Positions 8,344 through 18,360 of a stretch of 64,000 bases of DNA are shown in pieces. Origin of the DNA: Bacillus sp. FJAT-29937 (GTDB lineage: Bacteria; Bacillota; Bacilli; Bacillales; Cytobacillaceae); NCBI RefSeq assembly GCF_001509555.1, contig NZ_LMAS01000003.1, positions 515,175 through 579,174 of the forward strand. The letters are read 5' to 3'. The notes under the pieces were generated by a model, which was not told where the DNA came from, ran no database searches, and worked only from the letters and a program-made list of their open reading frames with translations. The translations under genes and the position numbers were made by a program. The number at the start of each line of letters is the position of its first letter. Positions within the stretch are counted from its first letter, which is position 1.

Positions 8344-9543
8344 ATGAAGCAACGGCTGCAGAAAATATTATTTCTCAATCTACTATTCTTCTTTTTACTA
8401 ATACCAAGTGTACAAGCCTCTTTGCAAACAGAAGAAGTAAATAAAACAATAAGTCCGCAAGCACTTGTGAATGCTCAGTTGGATTCTCTCAATATAGATG
8501 AATTAAAAAGCTTTTGGGAAAAAATCAGCAGTGAGTATGGAGGTTTTTTGCCAGAAAGCCAAAAAGGAAGTCTCTATGACTTTCTAAAAGGAGAGAAGAA
8601 ATTTTCCTTTAAAGACTGGACATCAGGCTTCATGAAATTTATCTTCCATGAATTTATTGTTAATGGAAAACTATTAGGATCACTCATATTACTAACCATA
8701 TTCAGTATGTTTCTGCAATCACTGCAAAACTCTTTTGAAAAGAGCACGGTCAGCAAGGCAGCTTATGCAATCGTATTTATGGTCCTAATCATCCTGGCAT
8801 TAAATAGTTTTCATGTAGCCATTAGCTATGCTCAGGAAGCAATTGATACGATGATTTCCTTTATTTTGGCGCTTATTCCTTTATTGCTCGCTTTAATCGC
8901 TTCATCAGGGGGGCTCGTATCGGCTGCGTTTTTCCATCCAGTCATTCTTTTTTTAATGAATATGAGCGGATTATTAATTCAATATGTCGTATTGCCTTTA
9001 TTATTCCTGTCAGCATTGCTCAGTATTGTCAGTGTCATGTCAGAACAGTACAAGGTAACACAGCTTGCAAATTTATTAAGAAATGTAAGTATTGGCCTGC
9101 TTGGTTTGTTCTTAACCGTATTCTTGGGAGTGATTTCGGTTCAAGGAGCATCTGCAGCAGTAACAGATGGTGTGGCGATCAGGACGGCTAAATTTATTAC
9201 CGGCAATTTCATACCGGTGATCGGCAGAATGTTTACAGACGCTACAGATACTGTCATTAGTGCCTCTGTCTTACTAAAAAATACAGTAGGAATTGCTGGA
9301 GTAGCCATCCTTATTCTAATTGCGGCATTTCCCGCAATCAAAATTCTCATGATTGCGTTTATATATAAATTTGCGGCTGCTATTTTACAGCCTTTAGGCG
9401 GCGGGCCTATTATCTCATGCCTTGACATTATTAGTAAAAGTGTCATCTATGTTTTTGCTGCACTTGCTGTTGTTTCCCTCATGTTCTTTCTAAGTATCAC
9501 TGTAATCATTGCAGCTGGAAACTTGACGATGATGGTCAGGTAG
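8344..9543 (+). CDS. spoIIIAE: Stage III sporulation protein AE
   Basis: A 399-residue polytopic membrane protein with an N-terminal signal sequence (MKQRLQKILFLNLLFFFLLIPSVQA) and about seven to eight further hydrophobic segments, matching SpoIIIAE, the largest membrane component of the SpoIIIA complex. SD AGAGGTG precedes ATG 8344. It is followed after 13 bp by spoIIIAF. Confidence 0.94.
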   Translation: MKQRLQKILFLNLLFFFLLIPSVQASLQTEEVNKTISPQALVNAQLDSLNIDELKSFWEKISSEYGGFLPESQKGSLYDFLKGEKKFSFKDWTSGFMKFIFHEFIVNGKLLGSLILLTIFSMFLQSLQNSFEKSTVSKAAYAIVFMVLIILALNSFHVAISYAQEAIDTMISFILALIPLLLALIASSGGLVSAAFFHPVILFLMNMSGLLIQYVVLPLLFLSALLSIVSVMSEQYKVTQLANLLRNVSIGLLGLFLTVFLGVISVQGASAAVTDGVAIRTAKFITGNFIPVIGRMFTDATDTVISASVLLKNTVGIAGVAILILIAAFPAIKILMIAFIYKFAAAILQPLGGGPIISCLDIISKSVIYVFAALAVVSLMFFLSITVIIAAGNLTMMVR

Positions 9544-9556
9544 GGAGGTAAGCGAA

Positions 9557-10186
9557 ATGGATTTTATTAAAGAATGGATTACAAATATTATTTTATTTGT
9601 CCTATTAGCCACAGTGATCGATATGCTGCTACCAAATTCAAATTTGCAAAAGTATACAAAAATGGTGACAGGGCTTTTACTGATTGCCGTTATATTAACA
9701 CCTGTATTAAAGCTGATTTCAAATGATTTCGAAAAAGTGCTTGCTTCTGTACCTGCAATGGATGGGCCAGGAGAAAAAAACTTAGAAAATTCAATTGAAA
9801 TGAAGAAAAGAGAAATACAAGCCTGGCAAGACGCATATATTCTAGAAGACATGGCTGTCCAATTAGAAAAGCTAGTGGAAGAGGAGCTGATGACACAGTA
9901 TCAGTTAGAAATTTCTAGAATTGATGTTGAAGTTAATGGAAAAGCCGATAGCACTTTCCCGGAAAACCTCCAAAAGGTAACAGTGCAGCTGAAGGTTAAA
10001 GACGAAAAAAAGGAAGCTGTAGAAGTGGTTAAAAAAGTTGAAATCAATACGCGGGAATCTCTTCCTTCGAACAGTCCAAACAACGAAACTGAAAAAATTG
10101 CCTCTTTATTAGCTGAAAAGTGGAATGTGAATGAAGAAAAAATTGAAGTTCGAGTAGAAGGAGGGAAGTTAAAAAAGAATGGATAA
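9557..10186 (+). CDS. spoIIIAF: Stage III sporulation protein AF
   Basis: A 209-residue protein with two N-terminal transmembrane helices (residues about 8-50) and a soluble C-terminal ring-building-motif domain, as in SpoIIIAF. The soluble part faces the intermembrane space between mother cell and forespore and may form a ring. SD GGGAGG precedes the ATG. The 3' end overlaps spoIIIAG by 8 bp. Confidence 0.92.
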   Translation: MDFIKEWITNIILFVLLATVIDMLLPNSNLQKYTKMVTGLLLIAVILTPVLKLISNDFEKVLASVPAMDGPGEKNLENSIEMKKREIQAWQDAYILEDMAVQLEKLVEEELMTQYQLEISRIDVEVNGKADSTFPENLQKVTVQLKVKDEKKEAVEVVKKVEINTRESLPSNSPNNETEKIASLLAEKWNVNEEKIEVRVEGGKLKKNG

Positions 10187-10850
10187 AGATAAAGGGCCTT
10201 TCACACTATTAAAAAAATGGCTTTCTAAAGACGATCAGCCGGATAAAAAGCCTGGAAAGTATCAATATTTGCTTCTTGTCCTCCTCTTTGGGGCAGCCAT
10301 TATGCTGATAAGCAATATGTTCTTTAATGATAAGTCTTCCAATGCAAATATACCTGTCATGAATAATAAGCAGGAAGCGAATGAGGAAGAGAATGTACCA
10401 GCTTTTGGCCAGAAGCAGAAGGCGGGCAATGATATGATTGCTGCTTATGAAAGGGCATATGAAGCCCAGTTGAAGGAAGCTCTCGATGCCATCGTTGGAG
10501 TAGAGGATGCGACAGTGGTTGTTAACGTTGATGCGACTGAATCGAAGATCCTTGAGAAGAACAGAACGAGCAAAACACAAGTTACCAATGAAACCGATCG
10601 TGAAGGCGGCAAGAGAGATGTCGAGGATATTTCAAATGAAGAGCAGCTAGTCATTACAAGAAATGGAGAAGTTGAGGTTCCGATTGTAATAGAAACAAAG
10701 AAACCTAAAATCAGAGGGGTTCTTGTCGTTGCAAAAGGGGCTGATAATATACAAGTGAAAAAATGGATCATAGAAGCAGTAACACGTGCCTTGGATGTAC
10801 CTAGCCACAGAGTTGCAGTTATGCCAAAAAAAACTAAGGGGGATTCATGA
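10179..10850 (+). CDS. spoIIIAG: Stage III sporulation protein AG, channel ring protein
   Basis: A 223-residue protein with one transmembrane helix (about residues 28-48) and a C-terminal ring-building-motif domain that in B. subtilis assembles a large 30-fold ring in the intermembrane space. The Asp/Glu/Lys-rich insert (ETKKP and neighbours) between secretin-like strands is present. SD GGAGGGAAG lies inside the end of spoIIIAF. The 3' end overlaps the ATG region of spoIIIAH. Confidence 0.93.
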   Translation: MDKDKGPFTLLKKWLSKDDQPDKKPGKYQYLLLVLLFGAAIMLISNMFFNDKSSNANIPVMNNKQEANEEENVPAFGQKQKAGNDMIAAYERAYEAQLKEALDAIVGVEDATVVVNVDATESKILEKNRTSKTQVTNETDREGGKRDVEDISNEEQLVITRNGEVEVPIVIETKKPKIRGVLVVAKGADNIQVKKWIIEAVTRALDVPSHRVAVMPKKTKGDS

Positions 10851-11398
10851 TGTTATTAAAAAAACAAACAGTCTGGTTATTAACGATGTTGAGCTTAGTG
10901 GTTGTCTTGTCGGTGTATTATATTACTTCACCTGAGCAAAAGGGTCAGAATTTAGCCGATTCAACTGAAAAAGCTGAGCAGTCATCAAATGAAACAGCAG
11001 CAACAGAGAATTTAGACGATAGCGAAGTCATTACGAATGCTTCTGGTGATGAAATGTTTGAAGCTTTGCGCCTGAAGCTGAATGATGAGCGCAGTAAAAT
11101 GATTGAAGAGTTATCAACTAAGATGGCCAATACCGAGCTTCCTGCTGAAGAAATCAGTGCGGCAAAAGATCAGATTGACCAGCTTGATGCCCTTGCTAAA
11201 AAAGAAGAAATGCTGGAAATGTTAATTCGCTCGATGAATTATGAAGATGTACTAGTACGTGCAGAGGGGAAAAATGTTCGTGTGACTGTGAAAGCGAAAG
11301 AACTTTCCCGCTCAGCTGCAAACGACATTATTCGTGAAGTAAACAACGAAATTGGCGGCCTTCAAGCAGTTACAGTTGAATTTAAAGCGCCAAAATAA
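10850..11398 (+). CDS. spoIIIAH: Stage III sporulation protein AH, partner of SpoIIQ
   Basis: A 182-residue single-pass protein of the mother-cell membrane. The N-terminal helix LLKKQTVWLLTMLSLVVVL is very like B. subtilis SpoIIIAH; the C-terminal YscJ/FliF-like domain binds forespore SpoIIQ across the intermembrane space. Two adjacent ATGs occur (10847 and 10850); I choose the second since AAGGGGG at 10836-10842 is then 7 nt away. The gene closes the operon and is followed by a terminator. Confidence 0.93.
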   Translation: MLLKKQTVWLLTMLSLVVVLSVYYITSPEQKGQNLADSTEKAEQSSNETAATENLDDSEVITNASGDEMFEALRLKLNDERSKMIEELSTKMANTELPAEEISAAKDQIDQLDALAKKEEMLEMLIRSMNYEDVLVRAEGKNVRVTVKAKELSRSAANDIIREVNNEIGGLQAVTVEFKAPK

Positions 11399-11419
11399 AT
11401 AACTTCAATACATGCAAAT

Positions 11420-11452
11420 AATAGCGGAACCCATGTGGGGCCGCTATTTTCG
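11420..11452 (+). terminator. Terminator of the spoIIIA operon
   Basis: AATAGCGG (11420-11427) pairs with CCGCTATT (11441-11448), with an inner CCCA/TGGG pairing and a T-rich tail. Confidence 0.85.
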
Positions 11453-11579
11453 CTGTTTTAATTGAAACTCACCTGGGTATATCTGCTAAAAACTTTAACA
11501 TATAGCTAGAAAATATGGAAAAAATTCGTTGAGAAGAGGGTAATTGGGCATAATTATTATTCATAGTCGCAATACATGA

Positions 11580-11627
11580 TTGAATTTCAATAAGATTTTA
11601 TCGTATGATATTAGTAGCTAGTCATAA
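11580..11627 (+). promoter_or_regulatory. accBC promoter with FapR-like operator
   Basis: TTGAAT (11580-11585), 18-bp spacer, TATGAT (11604-11609) forms a sigma-A promoter about 90 bp before accB. Directly after the -10 comes TTAGTAGCTAGTCATAA (11611-11627). Its left half TTAGTA equals the half-site of the FapR operator, and the right half TCATAA matches TACTAA at four of six bases. The placement at the transcription start suits a repressor that senses malonyl-CoA, but the right half is imperfect. The remaining gap from 11453 to 11579 shows nothing else I can name. Confidence 0.45.
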
Positions 11628-11706
11628 ATTATTCTACGGGTTCATTATTCATTAGGTGAATTAGCCAGGAATATATGAACTTAAGTGAAAACAAGGGGTG
11701 CCCAAT

Positions 11707-12207
11707 ATGTTAAAAGTACAAGAAATTCGTGAGCTTATTAAGCTTGTTGATCAGTCAAATATTGATGAATTTGTATATGAGCATGAAGGATCAAAAATAA
11801 AAATGAAAAAGAAAGCCGCTGAAGCAGTTGTAGTTCAGCCTGCGAAAATTGCAGTTCAGGAAGTTCAAGTTCCACAGGCAGTACAACCAGAGGCTGTTAA
11901 ACATGTTCCAGCTGTTGAAACGGCTGTTCAGGAACCTTCTAAGGCAGCAGAGGATCATACGAAGAATCTACATAAAATTGTTTCTCCAATGGTTGGAACA
12001 TTCTATCAATCCTCATCTCCAGATGCAGATCCATATGTAAAGGCTGGTTCTAAGGTTTCTAATGATTCCATTGTTTGTATCGTAGAAGCAATGAAGCTAT
12101 TCAATGAAATCGAAGCGGAAGTCAATGGGGAAATTGTTGAAGTACTAGTGAAAGATGGCCAACTGGTAGAATACGGCCAGCCATTATTTTTAGTAAAAGC
12201 AGAATAA
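11707..12207 (+). CDS. accB: Biotin carboxyl carrier protein of acetyl-CoA carboxylase
   Basis: A 166-residue AccB. The N-terminal helix-rich part ([18 protein letters not shown]) and a Pro/Ala/Gln/Val-rich linker (about residues 40-80) precede the biotinyl domain, whose EAMKLFNE motif holds the biotinylated Lys. I take ATG 11707, since AAGGGGTG at 11692-11699 is the SD; the GTG at 11698 is part of that SD. It carries carboxybiotin between AccC and the carboxyltransferase in fatty acid synthesis, and may also serve the acyl-CoA carboxylase encoded at 48.6 kb. Confidence 0.96.
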   Translation: MLKVQEIRELIKLVDQSNIDEFVYEHEGSKIKMKKKAAEAVVVQPAKIAVQEVQVPQAVQPEAVKHVPAVETAVQEPSKAAEDHTKNLHKIVSPMVGTFYQSSSPDADPYVKAGSKVSNDSIVCIVEAMKLFNEIEAEVNGEIVEVLVKDGQLVEYGQPLFLVKAE

Positions 12208-12221
12208 GGAGCGGTAACAGG

Positions 12222-13580
12222 ATGATTAAAAAACTGCTAATTGCAAACAGAGGAGAAATCGCTGTTCGAATCATTCGTGCATGCCGCGAAATGGAGATTG
12301 AAACTGTCGCCGTCTTTTCTGAGGCTGACAAGGAAGCCCTTCATGTCCAGCTTGCTGATGAAGCATACTGCATTGGGCCAACAGCGTCTAAAGATAGTTA
12401 TTTAAATTTCACGAATATCATTAGTGTCGCAAAGCTAACAGATTGTGATGCGATTCACCCAGGGTATGGTTTCCTAGCGGAGAATGCAGATTTTGCTGAG
12501 CTATGCCGTGAATGCAATATTATTTTCGTCGGGCCAACGCCTGAGGCCATTACAAGAATGGGGACGAAAGATATTGCAAGAGAAACAATGAAGGAAGCAG
12601 GCGTCCCAATTGTTCCTGGTTCGAATGGAATTATTAAGGATATTGAGGAAGCAATAGAGCTTGCTAACAAGATCGAATATCCGGTTATTATTAAGGCAAC
12701 AGCAGGCGGCGGCGGAAAAGGAATTCGTGTAGCCCGTAATGAGCAAGAGCTTATTAAAGGAATTACGATCACCCAGCAGGAAGCTTTAACAGCATTCGGC
12801 AACCCAGGTGTGTATTTAGAGAAGTATATTGAGGATTTCCGCCATGTTGAAATTCAAGTTCTAGCTGATACGTTCGGAAATACGCTGCATCTTGGAGAAA
12901 GAGATTGCTCGATCCAAAGACGGCTGCAAAAGCTATTAGAAGAAACACCTTCCCCAGCATTGGATGGGGAAACACGTGAAGAAATGGGAAATGCAGCAGT
13001 AAAAGCAGCAAAAGCAGTTGATTATACAGGCGCTGGGACGATAGAATTTATATATGATTACCGAAATCGTAAATTCTACTTTATGGAAATGAATACTCGG
13101 ATTCAAGTTGAGCATCCAGTTACTGAAATGGTTACTGGGGTTGACTTGATTAAGGAACAGATTAAAGTGGCGTCAGGTGAAAAACTAAATTTCACGCAGC
13201 AAGATGTGTCTTTTAACGGTTGGTCCATTGAATGCCGAATTAATGCTGAAAATCCTGAGAAGAACTTTATGCCATCAGCAGGTAGAATTAATATGTATCT
13301 TCCACCAGGCGGTTTAGGAGTTCGTGTGGATTCCGCTGCATATCCGGGATATATGATTCCTCCTTTTTACGACTCTATGATTGCAAAGGTAATCACCTAT
13401 GGGGCAACAAGGGACGAAGCGATCGCCCGAATGAAAAGAGCGTTAAGTGAATTTGTTATTGAAGGTGTGCACACGACTATTCCGTTCCATTTAAAGCTTC
13501 TTAGTCATGAGAAATTTGTGGATGGTCAATTTAACACTAAATTCTTAGAAATGTATAATGTTATGCAGAAAGAAGACTAA
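12222..13580 (+). CDS. accC: Biotin carboxylase subunit of acetyl-CoA carboxylase
   Basis: A 452-residue ATP-grasp enzyme that carboxylates biotin on AccB. It begins [20 protein letters not shown] (biotin carboxylase N-domain) and contains the glycine-rich ATP loop [12 protein letters not shown], the HVEIQVLAD block, and the active-site [14 protein letters not shown]. Length is normal. It lies 14 bp after accB with SD AGGAGCGG. Confidence 0.97.
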   Translation: MIKKLLIANRGEIAVRIIRACREMEIETVAVFSEADKEALHVQLADEAYCIGPTASKDSYLNFTNIISVAKLTDCDAIHPGYGFLAENADFAELCRECNIIFVGPTPEAITRMGTKDIARETMKEAGVPIVPGSNGIIKDIEEAIELANKIEYPVIIKATAGGGGKGIRVARNEQELIKGITITQQEALTAFGNPGVYLEKYIEDFRHVEIQVLADTFGNTLHLGERDCSIQRRLQKLLEETPSPALDGETREEMGNAAVKAAKAVDYTGAGTIEFIYDYRNRKFYFMEMNTRIQVEHPVTEMVTGVDLIKEQIKVASGEKLNFTQQDVSFNGWSIECRINAENPEKNFMPSAGRINMYLPPGGLGVRVDSAAYPGYMIPPFYDSMIAKVITYGATRDEAIARMKRALSEFVIEGVHTTIPFHLKLLSHEKFVDGQFNTKFLEMYNVMQKED

Positions 13581-13595
13581 TTGGAGGTGCTAAAC

Positions 13596-14000
13596 GTGAG
13601 CGAGAACATTCTGGAAATGAGCCATGAGAATAGTGGATTAGGCAAAATTGAGATTGCTCCGGAAGTAATTGAAGTCATTGCTGGTATCGCTGCGTCAGAA
13701 GTAGAAGGAGTGGCGCAAATGCGCGGCAATTTCGCTACAGGCGTTGTAGAACGATTAGGAAAGAAAAATCATGGCAAAGGTGTGAAAGTGGAACTTTCTG
13801 AAGATGGTATTAAAGTAGATGTATATTGTTCAATGGTATTCGGCGTCTCTATTCCAAACGTTGCCCAGAAAATTCAAGATAATATTCGACAGGCATTATT
13901 GAATATGACTGCACTGGAAGCACAAGAAGTAAATGTCCATGTCGTTGGAATTGTATTTGAAAATCAAAAACACGCAGTGGAATATGAGCAGGAAATGTAA
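13596..14000 (+). CDS. yqhY: YqhY, Asp23/Gls24-family protein
   Basis: A 134-residue Asp23-family protein with the conserved EIAPEVIEVIAGIAASEVEGV block and the C-terminal VNVHVVGIVF. Start is GTG 13596, 7 nt after GGAGGTG (13583-13589). It forms a three-gene unit with accB and accC. In B. subtilis loss of yqhY selects suppressors in acetyl-CoA carboxylase genes, so it is thought to moderate that enzyme; the conserved linkage here agrees. No catalytic motif is visible. Confidence 0.92.
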   Translation: MSENILEMSHENSGLGKIEIAPEVIEVIAGIAASEVEGVAQMRGNFATGVVERLGKKNHGKGVKVELSEDGIKVDVYCSMVFGVSIPNVAQKIQDNIRQALLNMTALEAQEVNVHVVGIVFENQKHAVEYEQEM

Positions 14001-14010
14001 TTGAATAGGA

Positions 14011-14047
14011 AAAGGCCAAAGACGCCCAATTTGTCTTTGGCTTTTTT
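14011..14047 (+). terminator. Terminator of the accBC-yqhY unit
   Basis: GCCAAAGAC (14015-14023) pairs with GTCTTTGGC (14033-14041), followed by TTTTTT. Confidence 0.92.
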
Positions 14048-14166
14048 ACTTGAATCTTCGTTACATAGTTTAAATTTATTCTGTTTTCTGCTAGAGTAAT
14101 GGTGGGTATAGGTATTGGCTTAACGGGGAAAATTTTTTCTTACTCAGTGCTTATTGGACATACTTA

Positions 14167-14175
14167 TGCTATGAT
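14167..14175 (+). promoter_or_regulatory. Extended -10 promoter upstream of nusB
   Basis: TGCTATGAT (TG at 14167-14168, -10 hexamer 14170-14175) is an extended -10 element with a poor -35, about 110 bp before nusB. The rest of the 14048-14283 gap shows no further structure. Confidence 0.45.
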
Positions 14176-14283
14176 TTAAAATGTATTTTTAGAGAAGGAA
14201 ATGGCATAAATGATAATAGCCATCATGTAAGGATAAGAAAAATCATTAAATGAATCTTTCCCTGTTAAAGGAGTTAATAATAG

Positions 14284-14670
14284 ATGAAGCGAAGAACAGC
14301 AAGAGAAAAAGCATTACAAGCCATTTTTCAAATTGATGTAAGTGAAGTAGATCCAGCCTTAGCTATTGAACATGTTTTAGAAGACGCGCCAAGCAATGAA
14401 TTTCTTAATCAGCTCGTCAATGGTGTTGTAGAAAACAAAGGAACAATTGATGAAACCATTAAGAAAAATTTAGAAAATTGGACAATAGAAAGATTAGGAA
14501 CTGTAGATCGAAATCTTTTAAGACTTTCCGTTTATGAACTATTATTTTGCACAGATACACCTCAAAATGTCGTTATTGACGAGGGGATTGAAATTGCAAA
14601 ATTATATGGGGATGACCAATCGAGCAAGTTTATAAATGGGGTTCTTTCCAAGATTAAACAGCAGCTTTGA
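14284..14670 (+). CDS. nusB: Transcription antitermination factor NusB
   Basis: A 128-residue all-helical RNA-binding protein. It starts MKRRTAREKALQAIFQIDVS and ends with the conserved block ELLFCTDTPQNVVIDEGIEIAKLYG...SKFINGVLSKI, typical of NusB. It binds boxA RNA with NusE (S10) during rRNA transcription. The gene heads the nusB-folD-xseA-xseB-ispA-dxs segment as in B. subtilis. Confidence 0.96.
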   Translation: MKRRTAREKALQAIFQIDVSEVDPALAIEHVLEDAPSNEFLNQLVNGVVENKGTIDETIKKNLENWTIERLGTVDRNLLRLSVYELLFCTDTPQNVVIDEGIEIAKLYGDDQSSKFINGVLSKIKQQL

Positions 14671-14711
14671 TGACAGAAGGTTCCTTTATTACTTATTAGG
14701 GAGAAGATGAC

Positions 14712-15575
14712 ATGACTGTTAATTTGATTGATGGAAAAGAAATAGCTAGACAAAAAAAATCCTTTATTGCTGAAGAAGTAGAAAAATTAAAAAGTGAAGG
14801 CATTACTCCGGGTCTTGCCGTGATTTTAGTCGGAAATAACCAAGCATCTAGAACATATGTTACGAGTAAAGAGAAAACCTGTAAAGAGCTTGGAATGCAT
14901 TCAGAGTTAATCGAGCTGCCTGAAGAAATTAGTGAAGAAGATCTTCTGGGCAAAGTGATTGAGCTTAATGAGGACCCGAATATACACGGAATTCTAGTAC
15001 AACTGCCTTTACCTCGTCATATTGATGAAGTGAAAGTAATTGAAACCATTTCTCCTGATAAAGATGTAGACGGTTTTCATCCTGTAAATATTGGAAGAAT
15101 GATGACAGGCCAGGATGCGTTCCTGCCATGTACTCCATATGGGGTGATGGAAATGCTTGATTATATTAATGTGGATGTTGCAGGCAAACATGTAGTTGTC
15201 GTCGGACGCAGTAATATTGTAGGGAAACCAGCTGGCCAGCTGTTCCTAAATAAACATGCTACGGTTACATATTGCCATTCCAAAACAACAGATTTGAAAA
15301 AATTTACTAGACAAGCAGATATTATTGTGGCAGCTGTTGGTAAGGTGAATTTCATAACGAAGGAGCATGTGAAGGAAGGTGCAATCGTTATTGATGTCGG
15401 AATAAACCGCAATAGTGAAGGCAAGCTGTGCGGAGACGTGGATTTCGATGAAGTGAAAGAAGTAGCAGGCTATATTACACCAGTACCTGGCGGAGTTGGT
15501 CCAATGACAATAACAATGCTTATGTTTAATACATTAAAGGCCGCTAAGTCCATTCAGCAAAAAAATACAAAGTAA
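14712..15575 (+). CDS. folD: Bifunctional methylene-THF dehydrogenase/methenyl-THF cyclohydrolase
   Basis: A 287-residue FolD that interconverts 5,10-methylene-, methenyl- and 10-formyl-tetrahydrofolate with NADP. The catalytic [13 protein letters not shown] motif (Tyr and Lys) lies near residue 50. The block [11 protein letters not shown], the NADP-binding [12 protein letters not shown] and the C-terminal [10 protein letters not shown] are all present. SD AGGGAGAAG precedes the ATG. Confidence 0.97.
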   Translation: MTVNLIDGKEIARQKKSFIAEEVEKLKSEGITPGLAVILVGNNQASRTYVTSKEKTCKELGMHSELIELPEEISEEDLLGKVIELNEDPNIHGILVQLPLPRHIDEVKVIETISPDKDVDGFHPVNIGRMMTGQDAFLPCTPYGVMEMLDYINVDVAGKHVVVVGRSNIVGKPAGQLFLNKHATVTYCHSKTTDLKKFTRQADIIVAAVGKVNFITKEHVKEGAIVIDVGINRNSEGKLCGDVDFDEVKEVAGYITPVPGGVGPMTITMLMFNTLKAAKSIQQKNTK

Positions 15576-15597
15576 AAATTAATAAATTGTCTAGCTT

Positions 15598-15690
15598 CTG
15601 CCCTTTTCAAATGATGCTTTAGTCCTCTTATACTGCACGCTTTTTACGTGACGGTTTGAGAAACTAAATCTATAATGAAAGGGCAGTTTT
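15598..15690 (+). repeat. Long-range inverted repeat before xseA
   Basis: CTGCCCTTTTCA (15598-15609) is complementary, with one bulged T, to TGAAAGGGCAG (15676-15686), which is followed by TTTTG. The 66-nt interior has no strong structure I can see. It could be a weak terminator after folD or a processing site. Confidence 0.5.
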
Positions 15691-15720
15691 GTTGTGGTAA
15701 TAACTCTAAAGGAGATTATT

Positions 15721-17061
15721 ATGAAAGACCAACGCTATTTAACAGTGAATGCTCTTACTAAATATATTAAGAGAAAATTTGATGCTGACCCGCATTTGCA
15801 GGACGTTTTGGTAAAGGGTGAAATTTCGAATTTTAAACAGCATTCCAGCGGTCATATGTACTTTACATTAAAAGATGAGAAGGCGCGCGTACTTGCTGTC
15901 ATGTTTTCAAGCAATAATCGGGGAATGAAATTTTCACCTGAAAATGGGATGAAAGTTCTTATTAGAGGTGATCTTACCGTTTATGAGCCAAGCGGCCAAT
16001 ATCAAATTTATATTAAAGAAATGCAACCAGACGGAGTTGGCGATTTATATTTAGCTTTTGAACAGTTAAAAGAACGGCTTGAAAAGGAAGGAATTTTTTC
16101 ACCCCAAAATAAAAAGCCCATTCCTAAATTCCCAATGACAGTCGGTATTATTACATCCCCAACTGGAGCAGCAATCCGTGATATATTAACAACAATTAAG
16201 AGGCGTTATCCGGCGGTAAATATCATGATATTCCCTGCACTTGTACAAGGGCCACAGGCGGCGCCGTCTATTGTGAAGCAAATACAATTAGCCAATCAAT
16301 TAAATGAAACAGATGTACTTATAATTGGGCGTGGCGGGGGTTCGATTGAAGAGCTTTGGGCTTTTAATGAGGAAGAGGTGGCTAAGGCCATTTTCCATTC
16401 ACAAATTCCCATTATTTCGGCTGTTGGACATGAAACTGATTTTACCATTGCTGATTTTGCAGCTGATTTGCGAGCTCCCACTCCAACAGGTGCTGCTGAA
16501 ATGGCTGTCCCCCACATTGAGGATTTAACAGAAAGAATTCTAAATCGAGAGTCGCGCTTGCTAAGGGCACTGAAAGAACATATGACGCTAAAAGGTGAAA
16601 GATTATCTAGAATTCAAAAATCATATGCTTTTCGTTATCCTCAAAAATTGTATGAACAAAAACTAGAGCAGGTAGACAAATTAACAGAGCAGCTGGAGAA
16701 AGGTTCTAAAAAGCTTTTTGATCAAAAAAATGACGGTTGGCAGAAAATGCAGAAACGAATACAGCGAAAGCCATTGAATGATTTAATACGAACCTCTAAA
16801 GAACAACAGGAAAAAATGCAAAAGCAGCTAAATAAAGTTATGCTCAATATTATAGCCGCTAAAGAAAAAGATTTTTCACATAAAATTGCTACTTTAGAAG
16901 CATTAAGTCCATTAAAAATTATGGATAGAGGCTATAGTCTTGTTTATTCAAAGCAAGAAAACCTAATTAAATCCGTTAAACAAATTAAGGAAAATGACCA
17001 AGTAAAAATACAAGTGCCAGATGGAATTATAAATTGCCTTGTTACGGAAATAGAGGAGTGA
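15721..17061 (+). CDS. xseA: Exodeoxyribonuclease VII large subunit
   Basis: A 446-residue subunit with an N-terminal OB fold ([17 protein letters not shown] ... [11 protein letters not shown]), the catalytic core ([60 protein letters not shown]) and a long C-terminal coiled coil. With XseB it degrades single-stranded DNA in both directions. Start is ATG 15721 after AAAGGAG (15708-15714). Its 3' end reads into the start region of xseB. Confidence 0.96.
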   Translation: MKDQRYLTVNALTKYIKRKFDADPHLQDVLVKGEISNFKQHSSGHMYFTLKDEKARVLAVMFSSNNRGMKFSPENGMKVLIRGDLTVYEPSGQYQIYIKEMQPDGVGDLYLAFEQLKERLEKEGIFSPQNKKPIPKFPMTVGIITSPTGAAIRDILTTIKRRYPAVNIMIFPALVQGPQAAPSIVKQIQLANQLNETDVLIIGRGGGSIEELWAFNEEEVAKAIFHSQIPIISAVGHETDFTIADFAADLRAPTPTGAAEMAVPHIEDLTERILNRESRLLRALKEHMTLKGERLSRIQKSYAFRYPQKLYEQKLEQVDKLTEQLEKGSKKLFDQKNDGWQKMQKRIQRKPLNDLIRTSKEQQEKMQKQLNKVMLNIIAAKEKDFSHKIATLEALSPLKIMDRGYSLVYSKQENLIKSVKQIKENDQVKIQVPDGIINCLVTEIEE

Positions 17062-17066
17062 ATACG

Positions 17067-17300
17067 TTGTCTTCAGAACAAAAATTAACATTTGAAGAGG
17101 CTATGGAGAAATTAGAAGTGATTGTAGAAAAGCTTGAAGAAGGGGACGTCCCTCTTGAAGAGGCCATCAATATTTATAAGCAAGGTATGGAGTTGTCAAA
17201 GCTTTGTCATGATAAGTTAAAAAGTGTAGAATCACAGCTCACTCAAATTTTGACAGAGGATGGAAGAAAAGAAAATTTCGTCATCTCCGAGGAGGAGTAA
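17067..17300 (+). CDS. xseB: Exodeoxyribonuclease VII small subunit
   Basis: A 77-residue helical protein that stoichiometrically binds XseA. The motif [19 protein letters not shown] is characteristic. Start is TTG 17067, 8 nt after GAGGAG; the GTG at 17058 overlaps that SD. It lies five bases after xseA, whose stop codon is at 17059-17061. Confidence 0.94.
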   Translation: MSSEQKLTFEEAMEKLEVIVEKLEEGDVPLEEAINIYKQGMELSKLCHDKLKSVESQLTQILTEDGRKENFVISEEE

Positions 17301-17302
17301 TT

Positions 17303-18193
17303 TTGCAACAATCCCTTTCTTTATTTGCAAAAAATCAAAAATCCTTATTAGAAAATATGTTAAGGGAAAGTGTCAGCAAACTGAATGCACCTTCCGTTAT
17401 AAAAGAATCGATGCTTTATTCATTAGAAGCCGGAGGAAAGCGAATTAGACCGCTCCTGTTATTTGCTACGCTTGAAGCATTTGGGGAAGATACACGAAAA
17501 GGTCTTCAAACTGCTGCAGCAATAGAAATGATCCACACGTATTCGCTCATTCATGATGATCTTCCAAGCATGGACAACGATGATTTAAGGCGTGGAAAGC
17601 CAACAAATCATAAAGTTTTTGGCGATGCTTTTGCGATTTTGGCAGGCGATGCCCTATTAACATACAGCTTCCAATTAATTACTGAAACTCCTTCAGAATT
17701 TGCGGATGCAGAAACGAAGCTTACTCTCATTAAAGAAATGTCGATAGCAGCTGGAGCTGAAGGAATGGTCGGTGGACAAGTTGCTGATATAAGCGGTGAG
17801 GATAAAGCCTTAAACTTAAATGAATTAGAGTATATTCATATTCACAAAACGGGTAAACTGTTGCAATACAGTGTTGTGGCCGGTGCTATTCTTGCAGGGG
17901 CAGACAAGGGAACGTTGGAAACCCTTGCTGAATTTGCTTACCATCTTGGAATTGCCTTTCAAATACGTGATGATATCCTTGATCTAGAAGGAACGGAAGA
18001 AGTAATTGGAAAGCCTGTTGGCAGTGATGCATCTAAACATAAGAGTACTTATCCATCATTGCTTACATTAGAAGGAGCAAAAGATGCTTTGCACCATCAT
18101 ATTCAGCAAGCAAAGTCCAGGCTTTCAGGAACAGGTCTGAATACGAAGCTTCTCGAGGATATTGCTGAACTAATAGAAACGAGAAACCATTAA
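17303..18193 (+). CDS. ispA: Farnesyl diphosphate synthase
   Basis: A 296-residue short-chain isoprenyl diphosphate synthase making farnesyl-PP from IPP and DMAPP. Two aspartate-rich motifs are seen: HDDLPSMDNDDLRRGKP near residue 85 and QIRDDILD near residue 225. The GGKRIRP substrate motif is present. Start is TTG 17303, 7 nt after GGAGGAG. It sits directly after xseB and 167 bp before dxs, the isoprenoid-linked neighbour. Confidence 0.96.
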   Translation: MQQSLSLFAKNQKSLLENMLRESVSKLNAPSVIKESMLYSLEAGGKRIRPLLLFATLEAFGEDTRKGLQTAAAIEMIHTYSLIHDDLPSMDNDDLRRGKPTNHKVFGDAFAILAGDALLTYSFQLITETPSEFADAETKLTLIKEMSIAAGAEGMVGGQVADISGEDKALNLNELEYIHIHKTGKLLQYSVVAGAILAGADKGTLETLAEFAYHLGIAFQIRDDILDLEGTEEVIGKPVGSDASKHKSTYPSLLTLEGAKDALHHHIQQAKSRLSGTGLNTKLLEDIAELIETRNH

Positions 18194-18250
18194 ACACTAT
18201 ATGATAAAGCATTAGGCAATATCTCTTAATTGGCAATTTACTACACTGCC

Positions 18251-18278
18251 TTGAGGATTTCAGTCATACTGTTATAAT
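18251..18278 (+). promoter_or_regulatory. Candidate sigma-A promoter of dxs
   Basis: TTGAGG (18251-18256), 16-bp spacer, TATAAT (18273-18278), about 80 bp before dxs. Confidence 0.55.
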
Positions 18279-18360
18279 AAACCATAAATAAGGTTAAGTT
18301 TTGTTGAACATCTAAAGAGATATATGCATGATTAAGAAATGAAAGTGAGTGATCCTCTGA

